Positions 41,856-50,512 of a stretch of 64,000 bases of DNA are shown here, one piece after another. A program made the translations under genes and the position numbers. Position 1 is the first letter of the stretch. Each line of letters starts with the position of its first letter. Origin of the DNA: Mesorhizobium sp. dw_380 (GTDB lineage: Bacteria; Pseudomonadota; Alphaproteobacteria; Rhizobiales; Rhizobiaceae); NCBI RefSeq assembly GCF_018588885.1, contig NZ_JAFFIW010000020.1, positions 52,802 through 116,801 of the forward strand, read 5' to 3'. The notes under the pieces were generated by a model. That model was given only the letters and a program-made list of their open reading frames with translations. It had not been told where the DNA came from and made no database searches.

Positions 41856-42941
41856 TTATTGAAGCTTGAGTTGCAGGTTGAGGGTGGATTCACGCTCGCG
41901 CTTCTGGACACAGGCCTTGTCCGCCGGGCTCCATTCGAGCCCTTCGCGCGGGTCGCACAGACCAGTGGATTCGCGCGGCATTTCGCCTTTGTTTTTGTAT
42001 CCGGACGACTGCGATGAGCCGGACGTCTCGGTCAGCTGCATCGTGTTTCTTGAATTGAACAGGTCTGCCATTGTCGTGCCGAGCAGGATGACCTGGTTCA
42101 TCATTTCAAGATTGGCGTTTCGCGCACCGGAATTGTGGTCCCAACTGTCCTGAATGGTTCCAGTGGTCAGGCCGCCGAGCTGCTGCAGCCATGACGCGAC
42201 GTTGGCGCCGCTCTCCTGCGTGGCTTGCGACGTCGCCATGGCGTTGATAGTCGAATCCCGCATGCCAGTGTACGATGTGCTGCCGCCGCCATAGTTGATC
42301 GGAATGCCCGCCCCGTTCGCCCCACCGAGTGCTGGCAGCCACTGTTGCGTGATCTTTTTGACGTAACCCTGTGTTTCCTTGAACGGCGGGATGCCACCGT
42401 ATTTCTGGACGTTGCCGTGACCAGAATTGTAGGCGGCAAGTGCCAGATTCACGTTGCCGCCGAACCGCTTGAGCTGCTGTTTCAGATAGCGGGCGCCGCC
42501 ACGCAAATTGGACTCGATATTGTAGCGATTGACGCCGAGATCGCTTGCGGTCCCCGGCATCAGCTGTGTGAGGCCGTATGCGCCGGCGCCGGATTGGGCG
42601 CATGGATTGAAACGGCTTTCCTGGTAGACGAGAGCCATAAACAGGTTCTCGTCGACGCCTTCTTCCCTCGCGACCCTTTTGACCAGGCCGACGATTTCGG
42701 GGTTGGCTTGTGCGGCCGCGGCCGGATCGTCCTTGCGACCTTCCCTGTAGACGGAGCAGGTCACGCCTTTGTTGATCGAAAACCGGTCCTTATCGGTCTT
42801 TTCGATTTCGCCGGTCTTGTCCTTCCGATCCGTCTTTGTACCGAGGTTCGCTCCGTCGATGACGGGAACACCGGACGCCGTCGCCGGAACGGGGGTGGCG
42901 AGTGTTGTCACCAGCAAGCCAAGGGCAAGACGATTTCTCAT
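41856..42941 (-). CDS. lytic transglycosylase, second VirB1-like protein
   Basis: The start is ATG 42941, in ATGA overlap with the virB4 stop and preceded by GGAGAAGG. The 361-residue protein has a signal peptide, then SGVPVIDGANL as in VirB5. The SLT domain (about 90-220) has the catalytic Glu in ALVYQESRFNPCAQSGAGAY, then GLTQLMPGTASDLGVN and NLALAAYNSGHGNV. A long C-terminal extension (about 140 residues, LLGTTMADLFNSRNTMQL) is unusual. It opens peptidoglycan for the channel. A second transglycosylase (virB1) lies at the start of the operon. Confidence 0.9.
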   Translation of the reverse strand: MRNRLALGLLVTTLATPVPATASGVPVIDGANLGTKTDRKDKTGEIEKTDKDRFSINKGVTCSVYREGRKDDPAAAAQANPEIVGLVKRVAREEGVDENLFMALVYQESRFNPCAQSGAGAYGLTQLMPGTASDLGVNRYNIESNLRGGARYLKQQLKRFGGNVNLALAAYNSGHGNVQKYGGIPPFKETQGYVKKITQQWLPALGGANGAGIPINYGGGSTSYTGMRDSTINAMATSQATQESGANVASWLQQLGGLTTGTIQDSWDHNSGARNANLEMMNQVILLGTTMADLFNSRNTMQLTETSGSSQSSGYKNKGEMPRESTGLCDPREGLEWSPADKACVQKRERESTLNLQLKLQ

Positions 42942-45349
42942 TGAGCCTTCTCCCATCCGCAAAATTCAGCCAGCCACTTTTCCGGCTCGTCGCCGTATTG
43001 TTCCCGAAGTGCTGCGCACTCCTCGATCGTCTTCTTTCGGCCCGACAGGACCTTGACCACGTCGGGCATCGACGACAGATCGAGCCGGGCAATGACCGAG
43101 TCATTCCCGTGCTTGACGAGAAAAGTGCGCTTCTCAGGCGGGGTGTTTTTGATGAAGTTGAATTCTTTGACCGTCAGGCCAAAGCGGGTGATGTAGCTTT
43201 CCTCGTCCGCGCGCGGATTAGGGAAGTGGATGTTCGTTGCCGATTGCTCGATCAGCGTGTGTGATGCGCGGGCCTTGGCGATGTCGGCCGCCGACTGCGT
43301 TCCGAAACCGACAATGCCGTTGAGCTTGCGGATGGTCTTCATCTTGTCGACGATGAACGCCGAAAAGGTCTCATCCTGGAGCAGCTGCCAGCCTTCATCC
43401 ATGAAGAACATCACGGGATCGCCGTTCAGCAGCTCATCCAGCCGATGGTAGAGGTACATCAGCGCTGGTGTGCGCAACTCCTCATTTGCGAGGATGTTGG
43501 TCATGTCGAAGCCAAAGACACGATGTCCTGAGAACGACAAAACGTCGTGCTGAGCGTTGAACAGCCATGCCTTTTCGCCGTCGATCCAGGGCCGCAGCCG
43601 TGCATGAAGGTCGTTGGCGTCTGCGCGAGAGCGACCGACGAGTAGGGTCGACAGGTTCACCAAGTTACGCTCAGCCGCAGGCTCTTGCATGAGCCGAGCC
43701 AAGGCCTTTTCGAGCGTATCTTCGTCTTCCTGGCTAAAGTCGCGGCGATCGTTGGCGCGAAGCATTGCCTTTAGCAGCCGCAGGAGAAATTCCCGGTCCG
43801 GTGCGGTGTTCTCGAGCTGGAGAGGGTTGAAGCCGGTGGGTGTTTCCGGGGACAATACCTCGTAGGTGCCGCCAACCGCCCGAATGAAGATCTCCGCACC
43901 GCGGTCTTTGTCAAAGAAAACTGCCTTGGGTGCGGGATTGACACGCATGGCCTGGGCAAGCAAGAACGTCAGGCCGACCGTTTTGCCCGAGCCGGTTGGA
44001 CCGGTGACGAGGAAATGGCCAATGTCGCGTTGGTGAAAGTTGAACCAGTACGGCGTTTGCGAGGTCGTTTCGAGAATCGTGATCGGCAGGCCCCAATGCG
44101 CGCCGTCGGACTGCCCCGTCGCGAAATTGTGCATCGACGACAAACCGGCGAAATTGCCGCTCGACAGCAACGCCTTGCGGGCGATGTAACTGTGATTTCC
44201 CGGCAATTGCGCCCAAAAGGCTGCTTCGAGGTTCATATCCTCGCGCAGCCAGTTGATGTTCATGTCGGTGAGGCATGCCCCAAGCTCGGAGACCGCCTTG
44301 CTCACGCCCTCCAGATCGCGCGACAGGCACAACAGTGTCAGATGGTGGAAGCCGAAAACGGCTTCCTGGTTCATCAGACTGTTAACTGCGAAATCGATGT
44401 CGTGTTCGACCGAGCTACCCGCTTCATCCGAGGCCTGGATTTGACGCTGCAGGCGCGTAATTCGCTCTTGAGCAATGGGCTTGTCCGCGATCGTGAACGA
44501 TTGCGTCAGAATGAACTCGTGATTGACTTGCAAAAGGCCGTCGAGCATTCCCGGCCCCGTGAAGGGGGGATATTCCTTTACCGACAGAAGCGCGCCGAAA
44601 CGGCTGTCCTCGTCGACAGCGGCTTGTGCCTGCATGGTCCGCTTGCTGAAATGTAGGCGAGACGTGCCGACATAGTTGCTGATGCCCATGCGCGGGAGCC
44701 GCATCTTACGTGGCACGCCGCAGGTCAGGATTATGTTGAAGAACTCGCAGGGTTCGGAATATGGCTCGCCGTCGCGGCGAACGATGCCGAGCGCCCGCGC
44801 GCCGTATTTCTCGAGCTCGCGCGTGATGTTGGTGACCAGCTCCTCCAGTTCCGTCACATCCTCGCGTGACTGCTGAGAGCGGCCGTCGCGGCTGGCGTTG
44901 TTGAGTATCCGCTTAAGGGTGTCACCGATACCGAGCGCACCCCTCATGCCCGACCTTACGATGGTGAGGTAGATCTCGTTCGTGAACATGCGCTTGTGGC
45001 GCAACTGTTCCATGTAACGCTTGTTGAGCAGGTCGCAGAACGGATCATCAAAAGCGCCTCCGATCTCGGCTTCAACCGCGCGGCGGATGACCGTCGACCA
45101 CAGCGAAAATCGGCTGGAACCGAGCGCACGGATCATTGTGTTCTGCACGACGGAGCGCATGTTCAGCGTGGCCTGGTCCTCAGTCTGGAAGAACAGGCCA
45201 TCGAGCTTGATGACGCTGATCAAGGCGCCATTTTCCAAGCCGATCACCGTATCGGAGACATGACGCAAATAGGGAATATGAGTCGACATGGGCCGCTCGT
45301 TTTGAGCGGCCTTCCCAAACCCAAGCTCGTCTGTGACGACTTTCAGCAT
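42938..45349 (-). CDS. virB4: VirB4 secretion ATPase
   Basis: The 803-residue protein has the VirB4/CagE N-terminal domain (STHIPYLRHVSDTVIGLENG). The ATPase domain has Walker A VTGPTGSGKTVGL (about 450) and Walker B VMFFMDEGWQLL (about 650). AFIVDKMKTIRKLNGIVGFG and a C-terminal QYGDEPEKWLAEFCGWEKA follow. It is the largest VirB ATPase and drives pilin extraction and transfer. It starts 3 bp after virB3. Confidence 0.96.
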   Translation of the reverse strand: MLKVVTDELGFGKAAQNERPMSTHIPYLRHVSDTVIGLENGALISVIKLDGLFFQTEDQATLNMRSVVQNTMIRALGSSRFSLWSTVIRRAVEAEIGGAFDDPFCDLLNKRYMEQLRHKRMFTNEIYLTIVRSGMRGALGIGDTLKRILNNASRDGRSQQSREDVTELEELVTNITRELEKYGARALGIVRRDGEPYSEPCEFFNIILTCGVPRKMRLPRMGISNYVGTSRLHFSKRTMQAQAAVDEDSRFGALLSVKEYPPFTGPGMLDGLLQVNHEFILTQSFTIADKPIAQERITRLQRQIQASDEAGSSVEHDIDFAVNSLMNQEAVFGFHHLTLLCLSRDLEGVSKAVSELGACLTDMNINWLREDMNLEAAFWAQLPGNHSYIARKALLSSGNFAGLSSMHNFATGQSDGAHWGLPITILETTSQTPYWFNFHQRDIGHFLVTGPTGSGKTVGLTFLLAQAMRVNPAPKAVFFDKDRGAEIFIRAVGGTYEVLSPETPTGFNPLQLENTAPDREFLLRLLKAMLRANDRRDFSQEDEDTLEKALARLMQEPAAERNLVNLSTLLVGRSRADANDLHARLRPWIDGEKAWLFNAQHDVLSFSGHRVFGFDMTNILANEELRTPALMYLYHRLDELLNGDPVMFFMDEGWQLLQDETFSAFIVDKMKTIRKLNGIVGFGTQSAADIAKARASHTLIEQSATNIHFPNPRADEESYITRFGLTVKEFNFIKNTPPEKRTFLVKHGNDSVIARLDLSSMPDVVKVLSGRKKTIEECAALREQYGDEPEKWLAEFCGWEKAQ

Positions 45350-45352
45350 CGG

Positions 45353-45652
45353 CTATGGTCCGTATGAATTGGTGCCCCAAAAGCTCTTGTTGCGCGTGCG
45401 GGGCGTCTTGCGCGACGCAACCTGGATTACGTCGAGGATCTTGCTGTCCCAGGTGCACAGCGTGAAAAGGACGAGGTAGGCGACTGGTGCGGTCAGCAGT
45501 GCCCACAGGGAGTTGGAGCCCAACCACCCGATGATCGTACAACCGACGACGATAACGACGGCCATGTACGGCACGCCCCAGAGCGTCGGTGAACGGGTCA
45601 AGCCAATCACCAACGGCGTGAGAGCAGGCTTTTCGTCCTCGAACTCAGCCAT
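45353..45652 (-). CDS. virB3: VirB3 inner-membrane protein
   Basis: The 99-residue protein has two adjacent membrane segments (VPYMAVVIVVGCTIIGWLG and LWALLTAPVAYLVLFTLCTW) preceded by PLVIGLTRSPTLWG, the VirB3/TrbD pattern. It works with VirB4, whose gene follows at once. It starts 2 bp after virB2. Confidence 0.92.
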   Translation of the reverse strand: MAEFEDEKPALTPLVIGLTRSPTLWGVPYMAVVIVVGCTIIGWLGSNSLWALLTAPVAYLVLFTLCTWDSKILDVIQVASRKTPRTRNKSFWGTNSYGP

Positions 45653-45654
45653 CG

Positions 45655-46002
45655 CTATTTGCCGACAGCCGCAATCATTTCATCGACGATGGTCGGTGCG
45701 CCGAAGACCAGGCCGATGCCGACAATGACCGCGCCTGCCGTGAACCACGACAGCCGACCGGCGAAGGCGAGGAAACCGAGGCCGATCACTGCGATGATCG
45801 CTAACAGCCGGCCGAAAGGACCGGTGATGAAATCCACGATCATTTGAACGGCCGTCTGCAGTGGCGCGAAGGCGCCGCCGCCACCACCACTTTGCGCCAA
45901 GGCTAGATCGACGCCGGCCATGTGCACGGCCACAGCCAATCCCAGAACGGCCGCCAGCTTCCATGCGCCGACCCTCGGTCCCTCAATTGTATTGCACTTC
46001 AT
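45655..46002 (-). CDS. virB2: VirB2 major pilin
   Basis: The 115-residue prepilin has a signal peptide cleaved near ALAQSGGGGG. Two hydrophobic segments (LLAIIAVIGLGFLAFAGRL and WFTAGAVIVGIGLVFGAP) flank a short polar turn, as in VirB2/TrbC pilins. The mature pilin is about 75-80 residues. It is preceded by AGGAGAGAACGC and follows virB1. Confidence 0.93.
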   Translation of the reverse strand: MKCNTIEGPRVGAWKLAAVLGLAVAVHMAGVDLALAQSGGGGGAFAPLQTAVQMIVDFITGPFGRLLAIIAVIGLGFLAFAGRLSWFTAGAVIVGIGLVFGAPTIVDEMIAAVGK

Positions 46003-46014
46003 GCGTTCTCTCCT

Positions 46015-46962
46015 TCAAAAGTGCATCACTCCACCGACAAACTTGCCGGTCTTCTTCACTGCGATGACACCGACGTCGCCGTCCTCACCACCGCCTGCGA
46101 TTGTTGTGGTCCCGGATTTGGGCTTTCCCTTCGCCGCCGGCATGGGCAAACCGAGCTGGTAATTGACCACCTTGGCGACGTAGCCGACTGTTTCCCGGAA
46201 CGGCGGGATGCCGCCGTACGCGTAGATGCGTTGCTCGCCGCTATTGTAGGCAGCGGCGACAAGCAGAGGATTTTGGAACTCGTCGAGCAGGACCCGCAGG
46301 TACTTCATGCCGCCTTCTATGTTCTGCTGCGGATCGCAGATGTCCTCGACCTCGAACCGTTCGGCGATGGCAGGCATGAGCTGCATGGGGCCGCGTGCGC
46401 CCTTGTCCGAATTGCGAGTTTGGTCGAAGCCGCTTTCCGCCCAAACAATCGCCGTGGCGAAAACCTCGTCGACCTTGTGACGCCGCGCCGTATCGACAAC
46501 TAATTTCTTGATTTCCGAGGGGCTTAGCGGTGACGGACCGCATGCCTGCACGTTTGCCGTGCTTTCTTGAGTCGCATTCGCCACACCATTGTGGGTAATC
46601 TGTCCTGTCGGCAGCTTACCCACAATGGTATTTTCGGCAGTATCGTCCTCCGTCGTGTAAGCCTGCTTCAGTGTGCCAATATGGGTAGATGCCTGCCGGT
46701 CCTTCTTGGCTGTCTCCTCTGGTGCGACGACGCCGTCTGCGTTGAGCACGTAATGACCGCCGCTTTTGCCCCATCTAGAATCGAAAATTTCACTGATTGC
46801 AGTGCCATTGACGCTTTCAGCTTGCGCGGAATTATTCACAAGATTGGCTGATTTCTGCGCTTCCTGGGCCATTGCGGCGCCAGCGACGAGCACATTCAGC
46901 AGGGTCGAACAAATCAGAGCTCCATTGCCTCCAATGCTGCTCGTTCTGGCCCTTTTCGTCAT
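46015..46962 (-). CDS. virB1: VirB1 lytic transglycosylase
   Basis: I use ATG 46962 (MTKRARTSS, GGGGCGG just before); an ATG at 46977 adds five residues. The 315-residue protein has a signal peptide and a low-complexity region. The SLT domain (about 140-260) shows the catalytic Glu in VWAESGFDQTRNSDKGARGP, MQLMPAIAERFEVEDICDPQ and LVAAAYNSGEQRIYAYGGIP. It opens the cell wall for the secretion apparatus. It heads the minus-strand virB operon. Confidence 0.88.
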   Translation of the reverse strand: MTKRARTSSIGGNGALICSTLLNVLVAGAAMAQEAQKSANLVNNSAQAESVNGTAISEIFDSRWGKSGGHYVLNADGVVAPEETAKKDRQASTHIGTLKQAYTTEDDTAENTIVGKLPTGQITHNGVANATQESTANVQACGPSPLSPSEIKKLVVDTARRHKVDEVFATAIVWAESGFDQTRNSDKGARGPMQLMPAIAERFEVEDICDPQQNIEGGMKYLRVLLDEFQNPLLVAAAYNSGEQRIYAYGGIPPFRETVGYVAKVVNYQLGLPMPAAKGKPKSGTTTIAGGGEDGDVGVIAVKKTGKFVGGVMHF

Positions 46963-47117
46963 CGCGACCCGCCCCATTTGCGGTGTTGAGATTATGGCGA
47001 AAACCGATTAAGTTCGCCATTGCATTGAACCGATTTGGTGTAGCGATACAAGTTTTTGCGCCACACTTAAACCCCAAAAATGGGTTCGGTTTGAACCAAA
47101 ATGGTAAAGGACTGGAA
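46963..47117. promoter_or_regulatory. divergent promoter region of virB operon and nuclease-fold genes
   Basis: The region holds two similar half-sites, TTGAACCGATTTGGTG (47025-47040) and TTGAACCAAAATGGTA (47091-47106), and a dyad GGTTC-GGTTT-GAACC (47083-47097). A further AACCC/GGGTT stem overlaps it. The region is AT-richer than its surroundings. One regulator may bind here and control both directions; it is not identified. Confidence 0.5.
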
Positions 47118-47726
47118 ATGAAACGGACCATCCTTGCTGCATTCGCAGGTTGCGCTATCGCAACGCCGGCCTGGTCGGTGGACAACGTCAACAAGGACTA
47201 CATCAAGTCGCTGGCGGCACCGGGCAAGACGGTGCTGGTCGTCGAATACTATGACGGCAGCGGCAAAGCCGTGGACCGAAAGGGCTACGCGTCAGCATCC
47301 GGATATGTGGCGGTATCGCCCACGGATTTCCGGGTCGATGGCAAGACCAATCTTCACCTTTACGGTCTCCAGCCGTGTCAGGGTGAAATGGTCAACCGGA
47401 AGGAAGGCTTTGCCGGCACTTGCGCCGACTTCGCGCAACAGCAGCTGCAAATCATGCTGAAAAGCCCGAAAGTCATCTTCTGCCGGGCCTTTGTCAGCGA
47501 GCAGTCGTCACCGACGCAGAATGCCACCTGCTACGGCTACTACAATTATCCCGGCAGCCTCGATTCCGTTGATATGTTCGAGGAACAGCTTTTGTCCCTT
47601 GGCGCGTTGCGCCTGACAAAAAAGCCCGATGGCTCCTATGACCGGCCGGACCTCGCGCAGGCCGAAGATGTCGGCAAAGAAGGGTCCTACGGCATGTGGG
47701 CCGATCCGCGAGTGAAGGCCCAATGA
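47118..47726 (+). CDS. exported SNase-fold-like protein, T4SS-linked (1 of 3)
   Basis: ATG 47118 follows AAAGGACTGGAA. The 202-residue protein has a signal peptide (TILAAFAGCAIATPAWS). The domain that follows resembles the staphylococcal nuclease (OB) fold: TNLHLYGLQPCQGEMVN, ATCYGYYNYPGSLDSVDMFE and EQLLSLGALRLTKKPDG, ending EGSYGMWADPRVKAQ. The usual catalytic GIDAPE and YGR elements are replaced (YGLQPC), so nuclease activity is doubtful. The next gene overlaps (ATGA). It may act in the periplasm during transfer; that is inference. Confidence 0.65.
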   Translation: MKRTILAAFAGCAIATPAWSVDNVNKDYIKSLAAPGKTVLVVEYYDGSGKAVDRKGYASASGYVAVSPTDFRVDGKTNLHLYGLQPCQGEMVNRKEGFAGTCADFAQQQLQIMLKSPKVIFCRAFVSEQSSPTQNATCYGYYNYPGSLDSVDMFEEQLLSLGALRLTKKPDGSYDRPDLAQAEDVGKEGSYGMWADPRVKAQ

Positions 47727-48265
47727 GGTGTTCACTCGCCCTTACGCTCACCGTGGCCAGTGTTGCAACGGCGCTTAGTGCGCCTGACGGCTATTTTGAC
47801 CTGGAGCCGGGCATAACACTGGAAACCGGCGACACCTGGGTTGCAGAGGGGCAACGCTATCGCCTGTTTGGGGTTCAATCCTGCCTTCGCGGCACCAACT
47901 ACACCGACTTGAAGGGGCAAAAGCGCGATTGTGGCGATGCGTCCCTGGCAATGTTTGCTGCCTATATCAAGGACACCAAGCCGGTTTGCGCGCCGGTCGC
48001 CAAGACCGCGGACCTAACCTACGTCATCTGCTATGCCACCGTTGGCAAGGATCGCCTCGACCTCGCCACCATGATGATTTCGAGCGGCTACGCCTTCGCT
48101 TCGCTCGATGATCAGGGCATGCCACTTCATCCGCCGTACTCCGTGGCCGAGCTGGACGCCCGCGAACGCAAGGCCGGTCTCTGGCAGTTCCCCGATGTTG
48201 TGCACCCGGCAGTCCTGTTGGCCAAGACAGCCAACGAGCGCGCCAAGAAGGAGGCGAAGCAATGA
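47723..48265 (+). CDS. exported SNase-fold-like protein, T4SS-linked (2 of 3)
   Basis: The gene starts at the ATG in the ATGA overlap. The 180-residue protein has a signal peptide (LALTLTVASVATALSAP). The body shows WVAEGQRYRLFGVQSCLRGT, LTYVICYATVGKDRLDLATM and MISSGYAFASLDDQG, then VAELDARERKAGLWQFP. The layout matches thermonuclease domains (target strand, G-x-D-L, small-residue helix, GLW), but GIDAPE reads GVQSCL, so catalytic acids are missing. It is coupled to the genes before and after. Confidence 0.72.
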   Translation: MRCSLALTLTVASVATALSAPDGYFDLEPGITLETGDTWVAEGQRYRLFGVQSCLRGTNYTDLKGQKRDCGDASLAMFAAYIKDTKPVCAPVAKTADLTYVICYATVGKDRLDLATMMISSGYAFASLDDQGMPLHPPYSVAELDARERKAGLWQFPDVVHPAVLLAKTANERAKKEAKQ

Positions 48266-48975
48266 AAGCCCAACTCCTCTTGTCGGCAGCAATGCTTGCC
48301 CTCACCGCTGAGGCCGTCGAAGCGGCGGATGTCATCAGGAATGAGCCTGTCCGCAAGGTCTACCGGCCAGCCGTAGAACCATCCGCCGCCCAGGTGACCC
48401 GGGTGCATCCTGTTCTAAGGGGGCGGGTCGCGGTCATGGATGGGCGGACGCTCTGGTACCCCCAGTATGCACAGAGCGTCCAATTGGCCGACATCGACGC
48501 TTGCGAGCTGCCGCAATGGGCACTCGATCCCAAGTGGGAACACCGTGAGCGCGTGAAGGCTCCTCCACCCGTTCCGTGCGGACCATTTGCCAAGGCATGG
48601 CTTAAACGGACTGTCGGCAACAAGTCGGTGACCTGCAACGTCGTCTCCTACAGAGTCGACGGTACGGCGATCGCGCGTTGCACCAATGGCGCTCGAGATC
48701 TTGCCCTGGAAATGCTTCGTGTTGGCTGGGCGCGAGTTGCCTCGCCCTATCTCGTCAATGGCCAATATGCCGCCTATCAGCGTTACGCCATGGCCGCGCG
48801 CTACGGCATGTGGGCAACCTACGTGCTCGACATGAATGAATGGCGCCGCAAGGCGGTCGACAAGACGCCAGATCGCCGGCCGATCGCTGATTTCAATCTG
48901 CTGGCCGAACGCGAGAGTGAAATATCCCCGCCTTTTGCCGATGCCCGCAAGCGACCGTTGAGGACAGACCGATAG
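48262..48975 (+). CDS. exported SNase-fold-like protein, T4SS-linked (3 of 3)
   Basis: The gene overlaps the previous one by ATGA. The 237-residue protein has a signal peptide (QLLLSAAMLALTAEAVEA). The thermonuclease-like domain shows VAVMDGRTLWYP, QLADIDACELPQ, GPFAKAWLKRTVGNKSVTCN, YRVDGTAIARC, LEMLRVGWARVA and YAAYQRYAMAARYGMWAT. The DG.TLW and IDACE elements are close to active SNase motifs, so this copy is the likeliest of the three to be catalytic. Its C-terminus is a charged extension. Confidence 0.75.
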   Translation: MKAQLLLSAAMLALTAEAVEAADVIRNEPVRKVYRPAVEPSAAQVTRVHPVLRGRVAVMDGRTLWYPQYAQSVQLADIDACELPQWALDPKWEHRERVKAPPPVPCGPFAKAWLKRTVGNKSVTCNVVSYRVDGTAIARCTNGARDLALEMLRVGWARVASPYLVNGQYAAYQRYAMAARYGMWATYVLDMNEWRRKAVDKTPDRRPIADFNLLAERESEISPPFADARKRPLRTDR

Positions 48976-49087
48976 CTGCCGGACTTCGTCTACGTGGCAG
49001 ACGCTTCGATGCGAACCGCTCCACCCAGCGACACACCGTCTGTCGTCTGAGCGACGCCCGCAATCATCATCGAGAGGACCGCCTGAC

Positions 49088-49627
49088 ATGAAACACCTGA
49101 TTTATGCCGCCGGAATCGCCGGCGCCGCGCTCCTTCCCGCCACAGCGGCCAAGCCACAAGACGCATCCTGGGGCTGCCAAGTCCTGCTCTGCGCAGCCTC
49201 GCAGAACCCGTCCTGGCATGGCGTGGAATACTGCATCCCGCCGATGATCAAACTTATTGCTGCCATGTCGAAGCCTGGCTTCTCGTGGCCCGTCTGCAAC
49301 GAAGCAAATGCTGGTGCACCGGGTCATGAGGACTATGCCGATTGCCCCGACGGGGCCAAGATCGGCTACAGCCAATATGGCCGGGACGGAAATCGCAGCG
49401 CACCGGATCGTTGCGTCAAGACCGTCAACACCTGTCAAACGCACCCCGGTCTAAAAGGTCCCGCCCATCAAGCCGGCGTGATCTTGAACCGCCGTGCCCG
49501 TGACGGAGAAGACTCTTGTATTAAGGAAATTTCCTCGCAGCGGCCGAGGCGCGCTGATCCCTGGTACTTCGACATTCCGAATGATCATGGCGTCAAGCAA
49601 CGCCACTGGTTCAATCTGAATCTCTAG
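49088..49627 (+). CDS. TrbM/KikA-like exported conjugation protein
   Basis: The start follows ATCGAGAGGACCGCCTGAC. The 179-residue protein has a signal peptide (HLIYAAGIAGAALLPATA). A Cys-rich part follows with WGCQVLLCAASQNPSWHGVE and YCIPPMIKLIAAMSKPGFSW, the TrbM/KikA/MpfK signature. The C-terminus has more Cys (KTVNTCQTHPGLK) and aromatic residues (DPWYFDIPNDHG). Family members act in plasmid transfer and are periplasmic. The 112-bp gap before it may hold its own promoter. Confidence 0.8.
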   Translation: MKHLIYAAGIAGAALLPATAAKPQDASWGCQVLLCAASQNPSWHGVEYCIPPMIKLIAAMSKPGFSWPVCNEANAGAPGHEDYADCPDGAKIGYSQYGRDGNRSAPDRCVKTVNTCQTHPGLKGPAHQAGVILNRRARDGEDSCIKEISSQRPRRADPWYFDIPNDHGVKQRHWFNLNL

Positions 49628-49639
49628 TGGGTCAGAGCG

Positions 49640-50056
49640 ATGAACAATGCCGTCCTACTCGCCATAACAGCCGGCGTCGGCCTTGCGGTCGGCGCCGGCG
49701 GAACCTGGCTGGTAATTCTACACCCGACTGTCGAGGCAAGGACCATTACCAAGGCCGAGCTCACGGCGGCGATAACCGCTGATCCCTCACTGTGTCCTCT
49801 ACCAGTCGTGGAAAAACCGTCAGAGGGTGAGGCCCTGGCCGCCTATCAGAACGCGCAATCCACCTCACCCTTGGTCTGGGATCGCAACGACATGCCGAAG
49901 ATCTTTTTTGCCCTTGGCCAGTGCGACAAAAACCACAACGGCCCCGGCGTTTCCTGCATGACCACGGTCAAGATGTCGCCCGAGGCACAGCCCCTCAATC
50001 GTGTTGTTGGCTTCGCAAAGGCGGCCAACGGCGAATGGGTCGCCACAATCTTCTAG
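49640..50056 (+). CDS. small membrane-anchored protein, T4SS-linked
   Basis: The 138-residue protein begins with an uncleaved hydrophobic anchor (VLLAITAGVGLAVGAGGTWL). A periplasmic domain follows with LTAAITADPSLCPLPVVEKP, FFALGQCDKNHNGPGVSCMT and GFAKAANGEWVATIF. Three Cys may form disulfides. No family is recognised. It lies 12 bp after the TrbM-like gene, so it is probably co-transcribed. Confidence 0.6.
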   Translation: MNNAVLLAITAGVGLAVGAGGTWLVILHPTVEARTITKAELTAAITADPSLCPLPVVEKPSEGEALAAYQNAQSTSPLVWDRNDMPKIFFALGQCDKNHNGPGVSCMTTVKMSPEAQPLNRVVGFAKAANGEWVATIF

Positions 50057-50079
50057 GCCGATACGGAAAGGTGTTCGTT

Positions 50080-50253
50080 ATGGAAGATCAATTTCTCGAC
50101 TACGTGACGGTCTTTGCAACAGCGGTGGTTTGCTTCGTCATCTCACTGTGCTTCGGCTGGAACTGCCTGGCTGCGTTGCTTTTTGGAATCGTCACCGGCG
50201 CGGTACAGGCCGGACTTATCCGCCTGGTGCATGGAAGGCCTGACCTACTGTGA
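50080..50253 (+). CDS. very small inner-membrane protein
   Basis: The 57-residue protein, from ATG 50080 with AAAGG about 9 bp before, has two hydrophobic segments (TVFATAVVCFVISLCFGWN and LAALLFGIVTGAVQAGLIRL). It lies 23 bp after the previous gene. Too short to classify; an entry-exclusion or pilus-regulating peptide is possible, but this is inference. Confidence 0.5.
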   Translation: MEDQFLDYVTVFATAVVCFVISLCFGWNCLAALLFGIVTGAVQAGLIRLVHGRPDLL

Positions 50254-50512
50254 CAGGCCATCACGGAAACGTCTGCGCTACAAAAGAGCCCGCGCGGGCG
50301 AGGCCCCGCCGGTTAGTGCCATTGCCATTTCAAATTCCGACGTAACATTCAACCCAGTGCCTAACACCATCGGAGCCTCCCTCGGCAAGTGCGTAGACAC
50401 ATGCCGATGGCGATGACCGGCCTGATACCAAACCTCGAAAGGCCTGAAGCGCCCAAGTGCTCACGGCGTCGCTGGTGGTGAGTTGTCCGGTGAGACGCGG
50501 CAACCGCAGCGG
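50254..50512. other. intergenic region
   Basis: I see no gene. A 12-bp palindrome, GCCCGCGCGGGC, lies near 50288. The region separates the plus-strand T4SS-linked genes from two minus-strand membrane genes. Confidence 0.35.
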
